From Anaerobranca californiensis DSM 14826 (GTDB lineage: Bacteria; Bacillota; Proteinivoracia; Proteinivoracales; Proteinivoracaceae): DNA of 64,000 nt. Below are positions 45,176-54,297 of this stretch, piece after piece. Location of the stretch: positions 62,001 through 126,000 of the forward strand of contig NZ_FRAI01000005.1 in the NCBI RefSeq assembly GCF_900142275.1. Reading direction: 5' to 3'. The notes under the pieces were generated by a model. It was given only the letters and a program-made list of their open reading frames with translations, was not told the origin of the DNA and did not search any database. Both the position numbers and the translations under genes were made by a program. Numbering within the stretch: position 1 is the first letter of the stretch; the number at the start of each line of letters is the position of its first letter.

Positions 45176-46312
45176 TTAATAGATAAGCTCTTTAGTTTTT
45201 TCCCTTGCCCATTGATCTATATCTAAAATTTCTTGTAAATTAGGTTTCTCTACGAATCTATGTAAACTGATAGTTTTTTCAATTATTTCAGGAATTTGTA
45301 GAAAACTTATTTTACCCTCTAAAAAACTTTCAACACAAACTTCATTACTGGCATTTAAAATTATTGGTGCACTACCACCCCTTTTACCACATTCTAAAGA
45401 CAATCCCAATCCTTTAAAAGTATCGAAATCTGGTTCTTCAAAGGTCAAGTTCTGATTGAATAAATTCAATCTTGGTAACTTACTAGGCCTTCTGTTGGGA
45501 TAATTTAGAGCATATTCAACGGCGTAACGCATATCTGGTGGACTTAAATGGGCGATTATATTACCATCTATAAATTGTACCGCAGAGTGAATGATACTTT
45601 GGGGATGGATAGTAATTTGTATTTTTTCCAATGATACATCAAATAGCCATTTAGCCTCTATTGCTTCTAATCCTTTATTTATCAATGTGGCAGAGTCTAT
45701 AGATATTTTTTTACCCATTGACCAATTAGGATGGTTTAAAGTTTCCCCGATTGTGACATTTTCTAATTGATGGATTTTTTTTCCTCTAAAAGGACCTCCA
45801 GAAGCAGTTAAAATGATTTTTTCTATTTCACTATTTTGGCCTTGTAAACATTGAAAGATTGCAGAGTGTTCACTGTCTACTGGGATTAACTTTACATTGT
45901 TTTCTTTAACTACTTCTGTAATAATATGTCCTGCTATAACTAAAGTTTCTTTATTAGCTAAAGCTATATTTTTTTTGTTTAATATTGCATGATATGTAGG
46001 TAGTAATCCCGCTTTCCCTACTATAGCAGAAAGGACTGTATCTACTTCTTCATGGCAACAGCATTCTATAATTCCTTCAATTCCTGCTAAAACCTTTATA
46101 TTCGTACCCTTTAATTTGGTCTTAAGTTCTTTTGCTGCTTTTTCATCAAACATCCCTACCATTTGGGGTCTATATTTTTGGCATTGTTCATAGACTTTTT
46201 GCCAGTTTGTATTTGCTATTAAACTAAACACCTCAATATGGGAATTAAATTCTACAACTTCCAATGTTTGTGTTCCTACTGAACCAGTAGAACCTAATAC
46301 TGATATTTTCAT
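45176..46312 (-). CDS. dxr: 1-deoxy-D-xylulose-5-phosphate reductoisomerase
   Basis: Dxr rearranges and reduces DXP to MEP, the first committed step of the non-mevalonate isoprenoid pathway. The NADPH loop GSTGSVGTQTL is at residues 7-17. The metal/substrate site shows PVDSEHSAIFQCL and the flexible loop NHPNWSMGKKISIDSATL. The length (378) is normal. ATG at 46312 follows CGGGGTGC. It lies between cdsA and rseP in the conserved order, and its product eventually supplies the UppS substrate encoded upstream. Confidence 0.96.
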   Translation of the reverse strand: MKISVLGSTGSVGTQTLEVVEFNSHIEVFSLIANTNWQKVYEQCQKYRPQMVGMFDEKAAKELKTKLKGTNIKVLAGIEGIIECCCHEEVDTVLSAIVGKAGLLPTYHAILNKKNIALANKETLVIAGHIITEVVKENNVKLIPVDSEHSAIFQCLQGQNSEIEKIILTASGGPFRGKKIHQLENVTIGETLNHPNWSMGKKISIDSATLINKGLEAIEAKWLFDVSLEKIQITIHPQSIIHSAVQFIDGNIIAHLSPPDMRYAVEYALNYPNRRPSKLPRLNLFNQNLTFEEPDFDTFKGLGLSLECGKRGGSAPIILNASNEVCVESFLEGKISFLQIPEIIEKTISLHRFVEKPNLQEILDIDQWAREKTKELIY

Positions 46313-46328
46313 ATAAAAAGCACCCCGT

Positions 46329-47102
46329 TTATAGTATGTACATAAAAAATAAATATGCCATAGGTATTAAAAACAATAAACTATCTATTCTATCTAAAAT
46401 TCCTCCATGGCCTGGGAGTATCCTTCCTGAATCTTTAACATTATATTCTCTTTTGATAGCCGATTCAAATAAATCTCCAATTTGTGCAAAAATACTTCCA
46501 ATTAAACTAAAAAGGGTTATCAGAATAGGATCTCCTAAGGGAAATAGGCTATGAAAAATTATAGCCCCAATCACTGCTAAAAGTGTCCCCCCAATAGCAC
46601 CTTCAACTGTTTTCTTAGGTGAAATATTAGGGGCTAATTTATTTTTACCAAAAATCCAACCTGAAAAATATGCACCAGAGTCAGTAAGCCAAGTAAGGAG
46701 CAGTAAAAAAAATACTATCTCTAATCCCTTTTCTAAGTTTCTCAATTCCCTTAAATAATATAGTGGCAAGTAAATGTAGAGTATTCCCCATGTAATTAAA
46801 CTTAATTCCTTTAGTTTTGTATGGGAAAAATTTATTATCCTAATATATATTGCAAAGGAAAATAAAAATAATACCAAGAAAATAGTGACATCTAAGTTAA
46901 GTTGTAGTAGTAATAATATCATTGAAAAAATGTAAGAAAAAATTAGTATGACTTTGTCTTGAAGATTAATGATTTTGTAAAATTCATAAATAGCAATTAG
47001 GGATATTATAAAGGTCAATAGATTGAAAATAACACCACCTTGTAGGAGGGCAAAAAAAACTATTGGTATCCCAAAAATTGCCGTAATTATCCTTGTTATC
47101 AT
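46329..47102 (-). CDS. cdsA: phosphatidate cytidylyltransferase
   Basis: CdsA makes CDP-diacylglycerol, the precursor used by PgsA, encoded elsewhere in this window. The C-terminal family signature is visible as KDSGRILPGHGGILDRIDSLLF (positions about 223-244, quoted in halves: KDSGRILPGHGG and ILDRIDSLLF). The protein has about seven or eight membrane segments and normal length (257). ATG at 47102 follows TAGGTGATAAATT. It is 18 bases behind uppS. Confidence 0.95.
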   Translation of the reverse strand: MITRIITAIFGIPIVFFALLQGGVIFNLLTFIISLIAIYEFYKIINLQDKVILIFSYIFSMILLLLQLNLDVTIFLVLFLFSFAIYIRIINFSHTKLKELSLITWGILYIYLPLYYLRELRNLEKGLEIVFFLLLLTWLTDSGAYFSGWIFGKNKLAPNISPKKTVEGAIGGTLLAVIGAIIFHSLFPLGDPILITLFSLIGSIFAQIGDLFESAIKREYNVKDSGRILPGHGGILDRIDSLLFLIPMAYLFFMYIL

Positions 47103-47120
47103 AATTTATCACCTATTTAA

Positions 47121-47867
47121 TTAGTTTTTTAATCCACCAAAACGCCTGTTTCTCCTTTGATAATCCATAATTGCTTCACAAAGGTGTTTCTCCGTAAAAT
47201 CTGGCCATAATACTGGAGTAAAATAAAGCTCTGTATATGCAAGCTGCCATAACAGAAAATTACTGATTCTTAATTCTCCACCGGGCCTTATTAAAAGATC
47301 TGGGTCAGGTATATCTTTTTTCTTTGTTTCCAGAAATTTTGCCAAATCTTCTTCTTTTAATTCATCAAGATTATCTGCCTTTAGATTTTTATAAAATTCT
47401 TTGGCAGCATCTAAAATTTCTTGCCTAGAACCATAATTGATAGCAAAAATTAAGGTTAATCCATTATTGTTTACAGATTTGCTTTTAGCAATTTCTATGG
47501 TATTTTTAGTATTAAGTGGCAATTTATCTAAATCACCAATGGTTTCTATTTTAATATTATTTTTAATGATTTTATCTAGTTCATTACTTAGATATTCTTC
47601 TGGTAACTTCATTAAAAATTCTACTTCTTCCTTTGGTCTTTTCCAGTTTTCTGTAGAAAAAGCATAAAGGATGACATTTTCGATACCTAATTTAATACAA
47701 CTTTCCGTTATTTTTTTGACAGTTTCCACACCCATCTTATGACCTGCAGTACGGGGCAATCCCCTCTTTTGGGCCCATCTACCATTTCCATCCATTATTA
47801 TGGCAATTGTTTTAGGAATATTACCACTTTTTTTTACTTTTTCTAAGAGATTTCTTTTAAATAACAT
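47121..47867 (-). CDS. uppS: undecaprenyl diphosphate synthase
   Basis: UppS elongates farnesyl diphosphate to the C55 carrier used for cell-wall polymers; UppP in this window recycles the same carrier. The catalytic motif IAIIMDGNGRWA places D26 as the metal ligand. Later motifs FSTENWKRP and DLLIRPGGELRISNFLLWQ are intact. The length (248) is normal. ATG at 47867 follows AGAGGTGG. A large GC-rich hairpin occupies the gap upstream, unusual for this locus, and may reduce or regulate entry of polymerase or ribosomes. Confidence 0.96.
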   Translation of the reverse strand: MLFKRNLLEKVKKSGNIPKTIAIIMDGNGRWAQKRGLPRTAGHKMGVETVKKITESCIKLGIENVILYAFSTENWKRPKEEVEFLMKLPEEYLSNELDKIIKNNIKIETIGDLDKLPLNTKNTIEIAKSKSVNNNGLTLIFAINYGSRQEILDAAKEFYKNLKADNLDELKEEDLAKFLETKKKDIPDPDLLIRPGGELRISNFLLWQLAYTELYFTPVLWPDFTEKHLCEAIMDYQRRNRRFGGLKN

Positions 47868-47891
47868 TTTGCCACCTCTAGTTTAAATTTT

Positions 47892-47947
47892 ATCCCCCCT
47901 CTGCTAATTTCCCCAAATTTAGAGGATGTTTAATAGCGAGGGGGGAT
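47892..47947. repeat. large GC-rich hairpin upstream of uppS
   Basis: Arms 47892-47906 and 47934-47947 pair 14 bases with one bulge, including a run of six C against six G and GCTA/TAGC, around a loop of 27 bases. No T run follows on either strand, so it is not a standard terminator. It lies between the 66-codon gene and uppS. Confidence 0.7.
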
Positions 47948-47950
47948 ATT

Positions 47951-48150
47951 TTATGCCATTAAATACAAGATTTTTACCCCTTGTTTTTCTTCTTCCTTTA
48001 CTACTCGCCAATTTTCTAATTCAGGCGAAATCTCAACTGTTTCAAGTATTTGTTCATTACCATCAGAATAAATAAATATATATTGGGCTTTTATTCCTTT
48101 ATCTAAGATTAACTCTTTTGCCTCTTTTAAGGTTAATGCTATAAAATCCA

Positions 48151-48151
<1 letters not shown>
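47951..48151 (-). CDS. uncharacterised 66-residue protein
   Basis: I do not recognise this gene. The protein starts MDFIALTLKEAKELILDKGI, has an acidic centre and ends KQGVKILYLMA; predicted structure would be alpha then beta strands (YIFIYSDG, ETVEISPE, NWRVVKEEE). There is no signal peptide, membrane segment or cysteine. Its ATG shares the last base of the frr stop (TAATG), which strongly suggests translational coupling, and the codon use matches its neighbours. It is followed by the GC-rich hairpin and uppS. It occupies a place that is empty between frr and uppS in B. subtilis. Confidence 0.65.
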
Positions 48152-49447
<1,296 letters not shown>

Positions 49448-49475
49448 CTACATAATTTAATATTTTCCTGCCAAT

Positions 49476-49503
49476 ATTTTAACATGTAAATCAAATTTTG
49501 CAA
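49476..49503 (-). promoter_or_regulatory. promoter candidate for pyrH-frr
   Basis: The minus strand has TTGCAA (49498-49503), 16 bases, then TAAAAT (49476-49481) with an upstream TGT (extended -10). It lies just after the tsf terminator. Confidence 0.5.
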
Positions 49504-49517
49504 AATTTATTTACTCT

Positions 49518-49548
49518 TTAAAAAAGAGCACAAACCCTGTGCTCTTTT
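49518..49548 (-). terminator. terminator after tsf
   Basis: Minus-strand AAAGAGCACA and TGTGCTCTTT pair around five bases and are followed by a T tract. The stem begins 3 bases after the tsf stop. Confidence 0.9.
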
Positions 49549-49551
49549 TCC

Positions 49552-50202
49552 TTATTTTACTTGAGAAGCTTTCATTACTTCTTCTACAAAGTTTTCTTCT
49601 TTTTTCTCAATTCCTTCACCTAATGTGAAGCGAACAAATCTGCGAACTGTGATATTTTCTCCGATTTTAGCTATTTTCTCATTTAAAAGTTCTTGAATTG
49701 TTTGATCTGGGTTTTTAATAAAAGGCTGTTCTAATAAACAAACTTCTTTAAAGTATTTATCTATTCTACCAGCTACCATTTTTTCAGCAATATTTGCAGG
49801 TTTTCCTTCATTGATAGCCTGAGCCATAAGGATTTCCTTTTCTTTATTTACTACTTCTTCTGGTACTTCTTCTCTTCTAATATATAACGGATTAGCGGCA
49901 GCTATTTGCATAGCTATATCTTTAACTAATTGTTGAAATTCGGCGTTTTTAGCAACAAAGTCTGTTTCACAATTAACTTCTACTAATACACCTATTCTTC
50001 CGTTACCATGTATGTATGCATCAACTAGACCTTCAGCAGCTATTCTGCCAGATTTTTTTGCTGCAGCAGCGAGACCTTTTTCTCTTAAATATTCAATGGC
50101 TTTTTCCATATCACCATTAGTTTCAGCTAAAGCCTTTTTGCAGTCCATCATCCCTGCACCTGTTTTTTCCCTTAATTCTTTAACTAAATTAGCAGATACC
50201 AT
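49552..50202 (-). CDS. tsf: elongation factor Ts
   Basis: EF-Ts recharges EF-Tu with GTP. The N-terminal module has [19 protein letters not shown] (residues 7-25), and the core begins with [10 protein letters not shown] (about 76-85). The 216-residue protein has the short form without a large C-terminal coiled module, as is common in thermophilic and clostridial species. ATG at 50202 follows AAGGGAGG. It follows rpsB after a 96-base gap that holds a hairpin, and is ended by a strong terminator. Confidence 0.96.
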   Translation of the reverse strand: MVSANLVKELREKTGAGMMDCKKALAETNGDMEKAIEYLREKGLAAAAKKSGRIAAEGLVDAYIHGNGRIGVLVEVNCETDFVAKNAEFQQLVKDIAMQIAAANPLYIRREEVPEEVVNKEKEILMAQAINEGKPANIAEKMVAGRIDKYFKEVCLLEQPFIKNPDQTIQELLNEKIAKIGENITVRRFVRFTLGEGIEKKEENFVEEVMKASQVK

Positions 50203-50240
50203 CTTAGTACCTCCCTTTCTTATTTTTAAGCTAATATTAA

Positions 50241-50286
50241 GGGTAAGGATGAAACAAAGGTTATGCCCTCCGCTGTCCCCTTACCC
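50241..50286. repeat. hairpin between rpsB and tsf
   Basis: GGGTAAGG (minus strand, 50279-50286) pairs perfectly with CCTTACCC (50241-50248), enclosing 30 bases. No T run follows. It may set the relative amounts of S2 and EF-Ts or be a processing site. Confidence 0.55.
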
Positions 50287-50298
50287 ATTTAAAAATTA

Positions 50299-50991
50299 CT
50301 ATTCTTGTACTCCTTGATTGCCTTCTAATACTGCATCGGCAATTTTAGAAGCAATTAGGCTCACAGCACGGATAGCATCATCATTTCCAGGAATTACATA
50401 ATCCACTTCATCTGGATCACAGTTAGTGTCTACTATAGCTACAATTGGAATACCCAATTTTTTAGCTTCCGCTACTGCAATTCTTTCTTTTCTTGGATCC
50501 ACAATAAAGATTGCATCTGGAAGTTTAGCCATGTCTTTGATACCAGCTAAGTTTTTATTGAGCTTTTCCATTTCATGGCGAAGTTTGATAACTTCTTTTT
50601 TAGGAAGAACATCAAAGGTTCCATCCTGCTCCATTTGCTCTAATTCCCTTAGCCTGTTAATCCTTTTTCCGATGGTATCAAAGTTAGTTAACATACCACC
50701 TAACCATCTTTGGTTTACCCAGTACATACCACAGCGTTTTGCTTCCGTTTCCACTGCTTCCTGTGCTTGTTTTTTTGTACCTACAAAGAGAATTTTTCCA
50801 CCTTGAGAAGCAACCTCTTTTACAAAATTGTATGCTTCTTCAATTTTTCCTACTGTCTTTTGTAGGTCAATAACATAAATGCCGTTTCTTTCAGTGAAGA
50901 TATACGGAGCCATTTTAGGGTTCCAACGGCGGGTTTGATGTCCAAAGTGAACACCTGCTTCTAATAATTGTTTCATTGAAATAATAGCCAT
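50299..50991 (-). CDS. rpsB: 30S ribosomal protein S2
   Basis: S2 joins late in 30S assembly. The 230-residue protein begins [20 protein letters not shown] and later has [20 protein letters not shown] and ATPAsk-type [20 protein letters not shown]. The start ATG at 50991 follows GAGAGGAGG; an in-frame ATG 15 codons earlier lies inside the leader structure and is not used. A structured leader with a strong promoter precedes it, and the rpsB-tsf order is standard. Confidence 0.97.
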   Translation of the reverse strand: MAIISMKQLLEAGVHFGHQTRRWNPKMAPYIFTERNGIYVIDLQKTVGKIEEAYNFVKEVASQGGKILFVGTKKQAQEAVETEAKRCGMYWVNQRWLGGMLTNFDTIGKRINRLRELEQMEQDGTFDVLPKKEVIKLRHEMEKLNKNLAGIKDMAKLPDAIFIVDPRKERIAVAEAKKLGIPIVAIVDTNCDPDEVDYVIPGNDDAIRAVSLIASKIADAVLEGNQGVQE

Positions 50992-51020
50992 TAAAATGAC
51001 CTCCTCTCTGGTTTTTCCTC

Positions 51021-51080
51021 CGCTTAAAATTTCCAAAGGGATTAACCTTATAATAAGGACCAGCTCCCTTGTTTTAAGCG
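51021..51080 (-). promoter_or_regulatory. structured 5' leader of rpsB (candidate S2 autoregulatory element)
   Basis: The minus strand pairs CGCTTAAAA (51072-51080) perfectly with TTTTAAGCG (51021-51029). Inside are GGGA/TCCC and a CCTTAT/ATAAGG hairpin. The element ends 30 bases before the start codon, beside the ribosome site. Feedback by S2 on such leaders is known in other bacteria; here it is inferred from structure and place. Confidence 0.65.
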
Positions 51081-51100
51081 TGTGTTTTTACAACAAATGT

Positions 51101-51129
51101 AGTATATCATATTAGTTTTCAAAAAACAA
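51101..51129 (-). promoter_or_regulatory. rpsB-tsf promoter
   Basis: The minus strand has TTGTTT (51124-51129), 17 bases, then TATACT (51101-51106). Transcription would begin about 15 bases before the outer stem of the rpsB leader. Confidence 0.7.
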
Positions 51130-51171
51130 CTTTTTATTTATTTTTTTATACTTTTCCAGAAGAAAAATTAA

Positions 51172-51741
51172 TTATTTATTTAATGTTAGGGTAAAAATAG
51201 TTGATATACCTTCCCCTTCATCTTGAATATCGATAACTATAGGAATTGTCAGTATTTTTATAGGACTGAAATCAACTTTTTGATTACTTAAATTATTTTC
51301 TATTAACTGGTCAATTTTAATGGATATATCATAGGAAATAGATTGAGCAATTACCTTTTCATCTAAACCTTCTAAAAGTCTAACCATAGCGATTTTTACT
51401 TGACTTTTAAAGGTTTCTTCAATTCCCTTTACAGTGTCAGGGGGAAGGGGATATTCCATATCTCCAATTTTAATACTGGCACTTTTAATTTGTCCCGTTA
51501 ACTCCCTATCGACAATATACGGTATTTCAGCTTTCAAAGCATCTACATAGTGGGGAAGCTGTATTTCAACTATTTCTGACACCTGCTGTACAATAACAGG
51601 TGTTATTCTCCCAGTATCAATGGTTAATATTAAACCTTTGTAAAATATAAAATACGTAATAGAAGTTAAAACAATAATTAAAAAGAGAAAACCTGCAAAA
51701 AATCCTATAAAAAAAGACGACAAACTAATTTTTTTAAACAT
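51172..51741 (-). CDS. uncharacterised single-pass membrane protein
   Basis: I do not recognise a family. The 189-residue protein has a short cytoplasmic tail (MFKKISLSS), one strong membrane segment (about 10-35, FFAGFLFLIIVLTSITYFIF) and an extracytoplasmic part of about 150 residues with alternating helix and strand (IVDRELTGQIKSASIKIGDM, PIKILTIPIVIDIQDEGEG). There is no enzyme motif. ATG at 51741 follows AGGGGTGG. It is the last gene of the sigD-linked string and lies directly before the rpsB promoter. The place suggests, but does not show, a link to motility or envelope work. Confidence 0.7.
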   Translation of the reverse strand: MFKKISLSSFFIGFFAGFLFLIIVLTSITYFIFYKGLILTIDTGRITPVIVQQVSEIVEIQLPHYVDALKAEIPYIVDRELTGQIKSASIKIGDMEYPLPPDTVKGIEETFKSQVKIAMVRLLEGLDEKVIAQSISYDISIKIDQLIENNLSNQKVDFSPIKILTIPIVIDIQDEGEGISTIFTLTLNK

Positions 51742-51801
51742 AATTTACCACCCCTATTAGTTAATTATTATACCAATAGAAAGGTAAAATATGCCCAAAA
51801 A

Positions 51802-52194
51802 CTAGTTTGTCAATAAAGAAATTATCTCATCAATACTTGCATCTGATTTAATTAAAAAATTACCGTGTTTAATTTTAGAGGTAAATCCCCTTTTCTCTAT
51901 TTCCATCAAAAATTGTTGACCATCAAATCCCCTTTCATTTAACAATGTTGCAATATATTGTCCACTTACGCCTTTAGGAATTGACAATAATATTTCATCT
52001 GGTTTTTCTTGTTCAATTTCAAGTCTTATTTTTTTTTCTATCTTTTGGTACAATTCTTTTTCCAATTCAGACTGAAAAACCATTCCCATTTCTTTCGCTT
52101 TAGAAATAATTTCTTGTTCACTCAAAGTTTGGTTGGTCCAAAACAAAGATGTAATGATAATACCTATTCCTAAGAATATCAGATTTTTACCCAT
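51802..52194 (-). CDS. small membrane protein resembling the LysM-like part of MltG/YceG
   Basis: The 130-residue protein has an N-terminal membrane segment (about 4-20) and a coiled stretch. Its last 60 residues match the pattern of the LysM-like subdomain that precedes the catalytic domain of MltG endolytic transglycosylases: ILLSIPKGVSGQYIATLLNE, RGFDGQQFLMEI, then SIDEIISLL. The catalytic YceG domain is absent, so it may bind glycan or compete with MltG but cannot cut. The start is ATG at 52194 after GAGGGGGA; a TTG five codons upstream overlaps that site. It overlaps the SwrB-like gene by 8 bases. Confidence 0.65.
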   Translation of the reverse strand: MGKNLIFLGIGIIITSLFWTNQTLSEQEIISKAKEMGMVFQSELEKELYQKIEKKIRLEIEQEKPDEILLSIPKGVSGQYIATLLNERGFDGQQFLMEIEKRGFTSKIKHGNFLIKSDASIDEIISLLTN

Positions 52195-52591
52195 TATAAT
52201 CCCCCTCAAAGTTAAATAGCCCTATTATTGTTTCAATTTCCCCTAAACCTCTATTTAATTTCATAGCGATATCTTTTGCCGATAAACCCTGTTGATACAA
52301 AGTATAAACTTCTTTATGTTTTAGAAAAATTTTATTCTTAGAACTCATCTGTTCATTTATTAGATGTGTTGGCAATTTTTCATTAGAAGAAAATTTGATT
52401 TCCTTAATGGAAGTATTAATTTCTTCAATTTTTTTTAATGCTAGCTCCACTTTATTTTCTAGTGAGCTAATAGAGATTAAAATTTCTTCCAATTCAGAGG
52501 TAGTTTTTTCCCTAGATTTGAATATCAGAAAAATTCCTAATAAAACTGTAATTATTCCACTGATTAAAAATATTCTACTTGTACTGTCCAT
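52187..52591 (-). CDS. SwrB/YlxL-like (DUF6115-type) protein
   Basis: The 134-residue protein has an N-terminal membrane segment (about 5-24, IFLISGIITVLLGIFLIF), a predicted coiled coil (about 30-68) and a C-terminal helix-turn-helix-like end (VYTLYQQGLSAKDIAMKLNR, GLGEIETIIGLF). This layout and the place between sigD and rpsB match B. subtilis SwrB, which activates the flagellar type III export apparatus and swarming. Sequence identity cannot be judged here, so the name is by layout and synteny. ATG at 52591 follows AGAAGGTGA. Confidence 0.6.
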   Translation of the reverse strand: MDSTSRIFLISGIITVLLGIFLIFKSREKTTSELEEILISISSLENKVELALKKIEEINTSIKEIKFSSNEKLPTHLINEQMSSKNKIFLKHKEVYTLYQQGLSAKDIAMKLNRGLGEIETIIGLFNFEGDYNG

Positions 52592-52616
52592 AAATTCACC
52601 TTCTAAATAATTATTG

Positions 52617-52922
52617 CTAGATATTTATATCTAAATATTTACCTCTAACGGGATCGAAGAATTTTTTCTTTTCTTCTTTTTTTTCTTTTTTCCCGTGATC
52701 CCTTTGCCCTTTTTGATTGTTATTACCACCATGTTCTTTACCTATATTATTATTTTCTGTTTTATTACTTTCATTAACCTGTTTTTGTTTTTGTGAAGTT
52801 AACTGTAACTGTTGTTGTTGAGCAAATTCCTGATGAAACTGGGAATTCTGATTATTATGGACCTTTGTTACTTCACCGCTTCTAGGTATGGAAATCTGTA
52901 AATCAATGGGTCTGAATCCCAT
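52617..52922 (-). CDS. uncharacterised low-complexity (Gln/Asn/Lys-rich) protein
   Basis: The 101-residue protein has ordered-looking ends and a disordered centre. It starts MGFRPIDLQISIPRSGEVTK, then has a Gln- and Asn-rich stretch (about 28-65), a Gly/Asn patch, a Lys/Glu stretch, and ends FFDPVRGKYLDINI. Similar short genes with the same two ends are, as far as I recall, common behind sigD/DUF342 genes in Clostridia; B. subtilis lacks it. Function is unknown. ATG at 52922 follows AGAGGTGATTTT, 10 bases behind the DUF342 gene. Confidence 0.7.
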   Translation of the reverse strand: MGFRPIDLQISIPRSGEVTKVHNNQNSQFHQEFAQQQQLQLTSQKQKQVNESNKTENNNIGKEHGGNNNQKGQRDHGKKEKKEEKKKFFDPVRGKYLDINI

Positions 52923-52932
52923 AAAATCACCT

Positions 52933-54285
52933 CTATGTGATCATAATCTCACCATCGGGCCCAATTATAAAAGTGGAGGTTTTAGTTTCATCGGTTATAA
53001 TGCGATATCTGGTTCCAATGGTAACTTTTACACCAGGGTATACAGTTTTATTAACTGTTACTTTACCTGCTACATTATTTAACAACTTATCTAACATTTC
53101 CTTTTGTATTTCTTTTTTATCTTCTAAATAAACCGTTAAAGCTTTTATTGTAACCTCTAAACGCTCTAGTAAAATCCTATGTTCTTTAGAAAGTTCTCCT
53201 TTTTCCTCTTTTAATTTAAGTATCCTTTGAGCTTGTTTTGCTTTTTTTAATTCTTCACTTTTTAAAGTTAATTCCTTAGTTATTATTTGTAAGTTTTGCC
53301 GAAGCTCAGGATTGACGCCAACTTCTAACTCAGTTTTCGTTCCTTTAGGTGAACCTACTACATTAGCTATAATTTCCTGCTCAGCCCCTATAACTCCCCC
53401 CACAATTAAACCTTTACCTTCAGTGACCATTACTCGGTCACAGGCATGGACTTTACTATACATAATTGCGTCTTTTATTATTATTGACCCGCCTGCTTTA
53501 ACTTTACAATTTTCTATATATCTTGCAACAATATTTCCTTTACAATTTACTATTCCTTTATTTCGCCCTTGGATTCCACCATTTACTACTAAATTTCCTT
53601 CACAATAAATATATGAACTATCTATTATGCCCTTTATAGTAATATCACCTTGGGCTTTAACGGTAAAACCCTCTTTGACATCACCTTTTATAATTACACT
53701 GCCAATAAAGTCGACATTTCCTGTTTTAAAATTAACTTCCTCTAATTCTAGAGTTTGAAAGACATTTAATTTCCCTTCAATTAGGGAAAATTTCCCATCT
53801 ACCGTTGCAACAATATTGTTTTCCTGTAATTGAACATTTTTCCCTAAAGGGAGTTTTGCAGGTTTTCCTGGTTTAAAAGGGATAATTTCTCCCGTTACAG
53901 ATAATCCATCTATTCCAGGTTCAGGAGGATAAATAGTAGCTAAAATTTCTCCTTTTTTAATATTAATTATCTTTTCTAAATTGTAAAAGTCTACCCTTCC
54001 GTCTTCTAATATAACTGGCTTTCCTTCTTTTTCTTGAAAGTGAATTTGAACATAACCATCTTTCCCTGATATGGCAGGTTTTCCAGAAGCAATTTGAATC
54101 CCTTCTAAACCTGTACTACCTTTAATTTTTTCTTTTAATACTTCATAAGATTCTATTGCTATGTTATTTCTTCTAATTTCAGCTATTATCTCTTCTAATT
54201 CTTGTTCATTAAGTTCAACACCAGGTTTAGACAGCTCTAAAAAAGCAGCTAATTTATCTTTTGTTATGTTAATTTTAAACCACAT
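52933..54285 (-). CDS. DUF342 (FapA-type) polymer-forming-like protein
   Basis: The 450-residue protein has an N-terminal region, then a DUF342 beta-helix core (about 80-320) with regularly spaced GDVKEGF, GDITIKG and GGIQGRNKGI turns, then a coiled coil (about 330-395, ELTLKSEELKKAKQAQRILK) and a final small beta domain. DUF342 proteins act in chemotaxis/motility loci and, as FapA of some species, in surface or cell-shape roles; no enzymatic motif is seen. ATG at 54285 lies 7 bases after GGGGGA; an ATG two codons earlier is too close. It is 12 bases behind sigD. Confidence 0.8.
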   Translation of the reverse strand: MWFKINITKDKLAAFLELSKPGVELNEQELEEIIAEIRRNNIAIESYEVLKEKIKGSTGLEGIQIASGKPAISGKDGYVQIHFQEKEGKPVILEDGRVDFYNLEKIINIKKGEILATIYPPEPGIDGLSVTGEIIPFKPGKPAKLPLGKNVQLQENNIVATVDGKFSLIEGKLNVFQTLELEEVNFKTGNVDFIGSVIIKGDVKEGFTVKAQGDITIKGIIDSSYIYCEGNLVVNGGIQGRNKGIVNCKGNIVARYIENCKVKAGGSIIIKDAIMYSKVHACDRVMVTEGKGLIVGGVIGAEQEIIANVVGSPKGTKTELEVGVNPELRQNLQIITKELTLKSEELKKAKQAQRILKLKEEKGELSKEHRILLERLEVTIKALTVYLEDKKEIQKEMLDKLLNNVAGKVTVNKTVYPGVKVTIGTRYRIITDETKTSTFIIGPDGEIMIT

Positions 54286-54297
54286 TCTCATTCCCCC

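Noticed and set aside
50426-50806. 126-codon open frame on the plus strand opposite rpsB
   Set aside because: It is antisense to a ribosomal protein gene with biased codons, a common source of long false frames.
50992-51036. 15-codon upstream extension of rpsB
   Set aside because: It overlaps the leader structure and the GAGAGGAGG ribosome site of the ATG at 50991.
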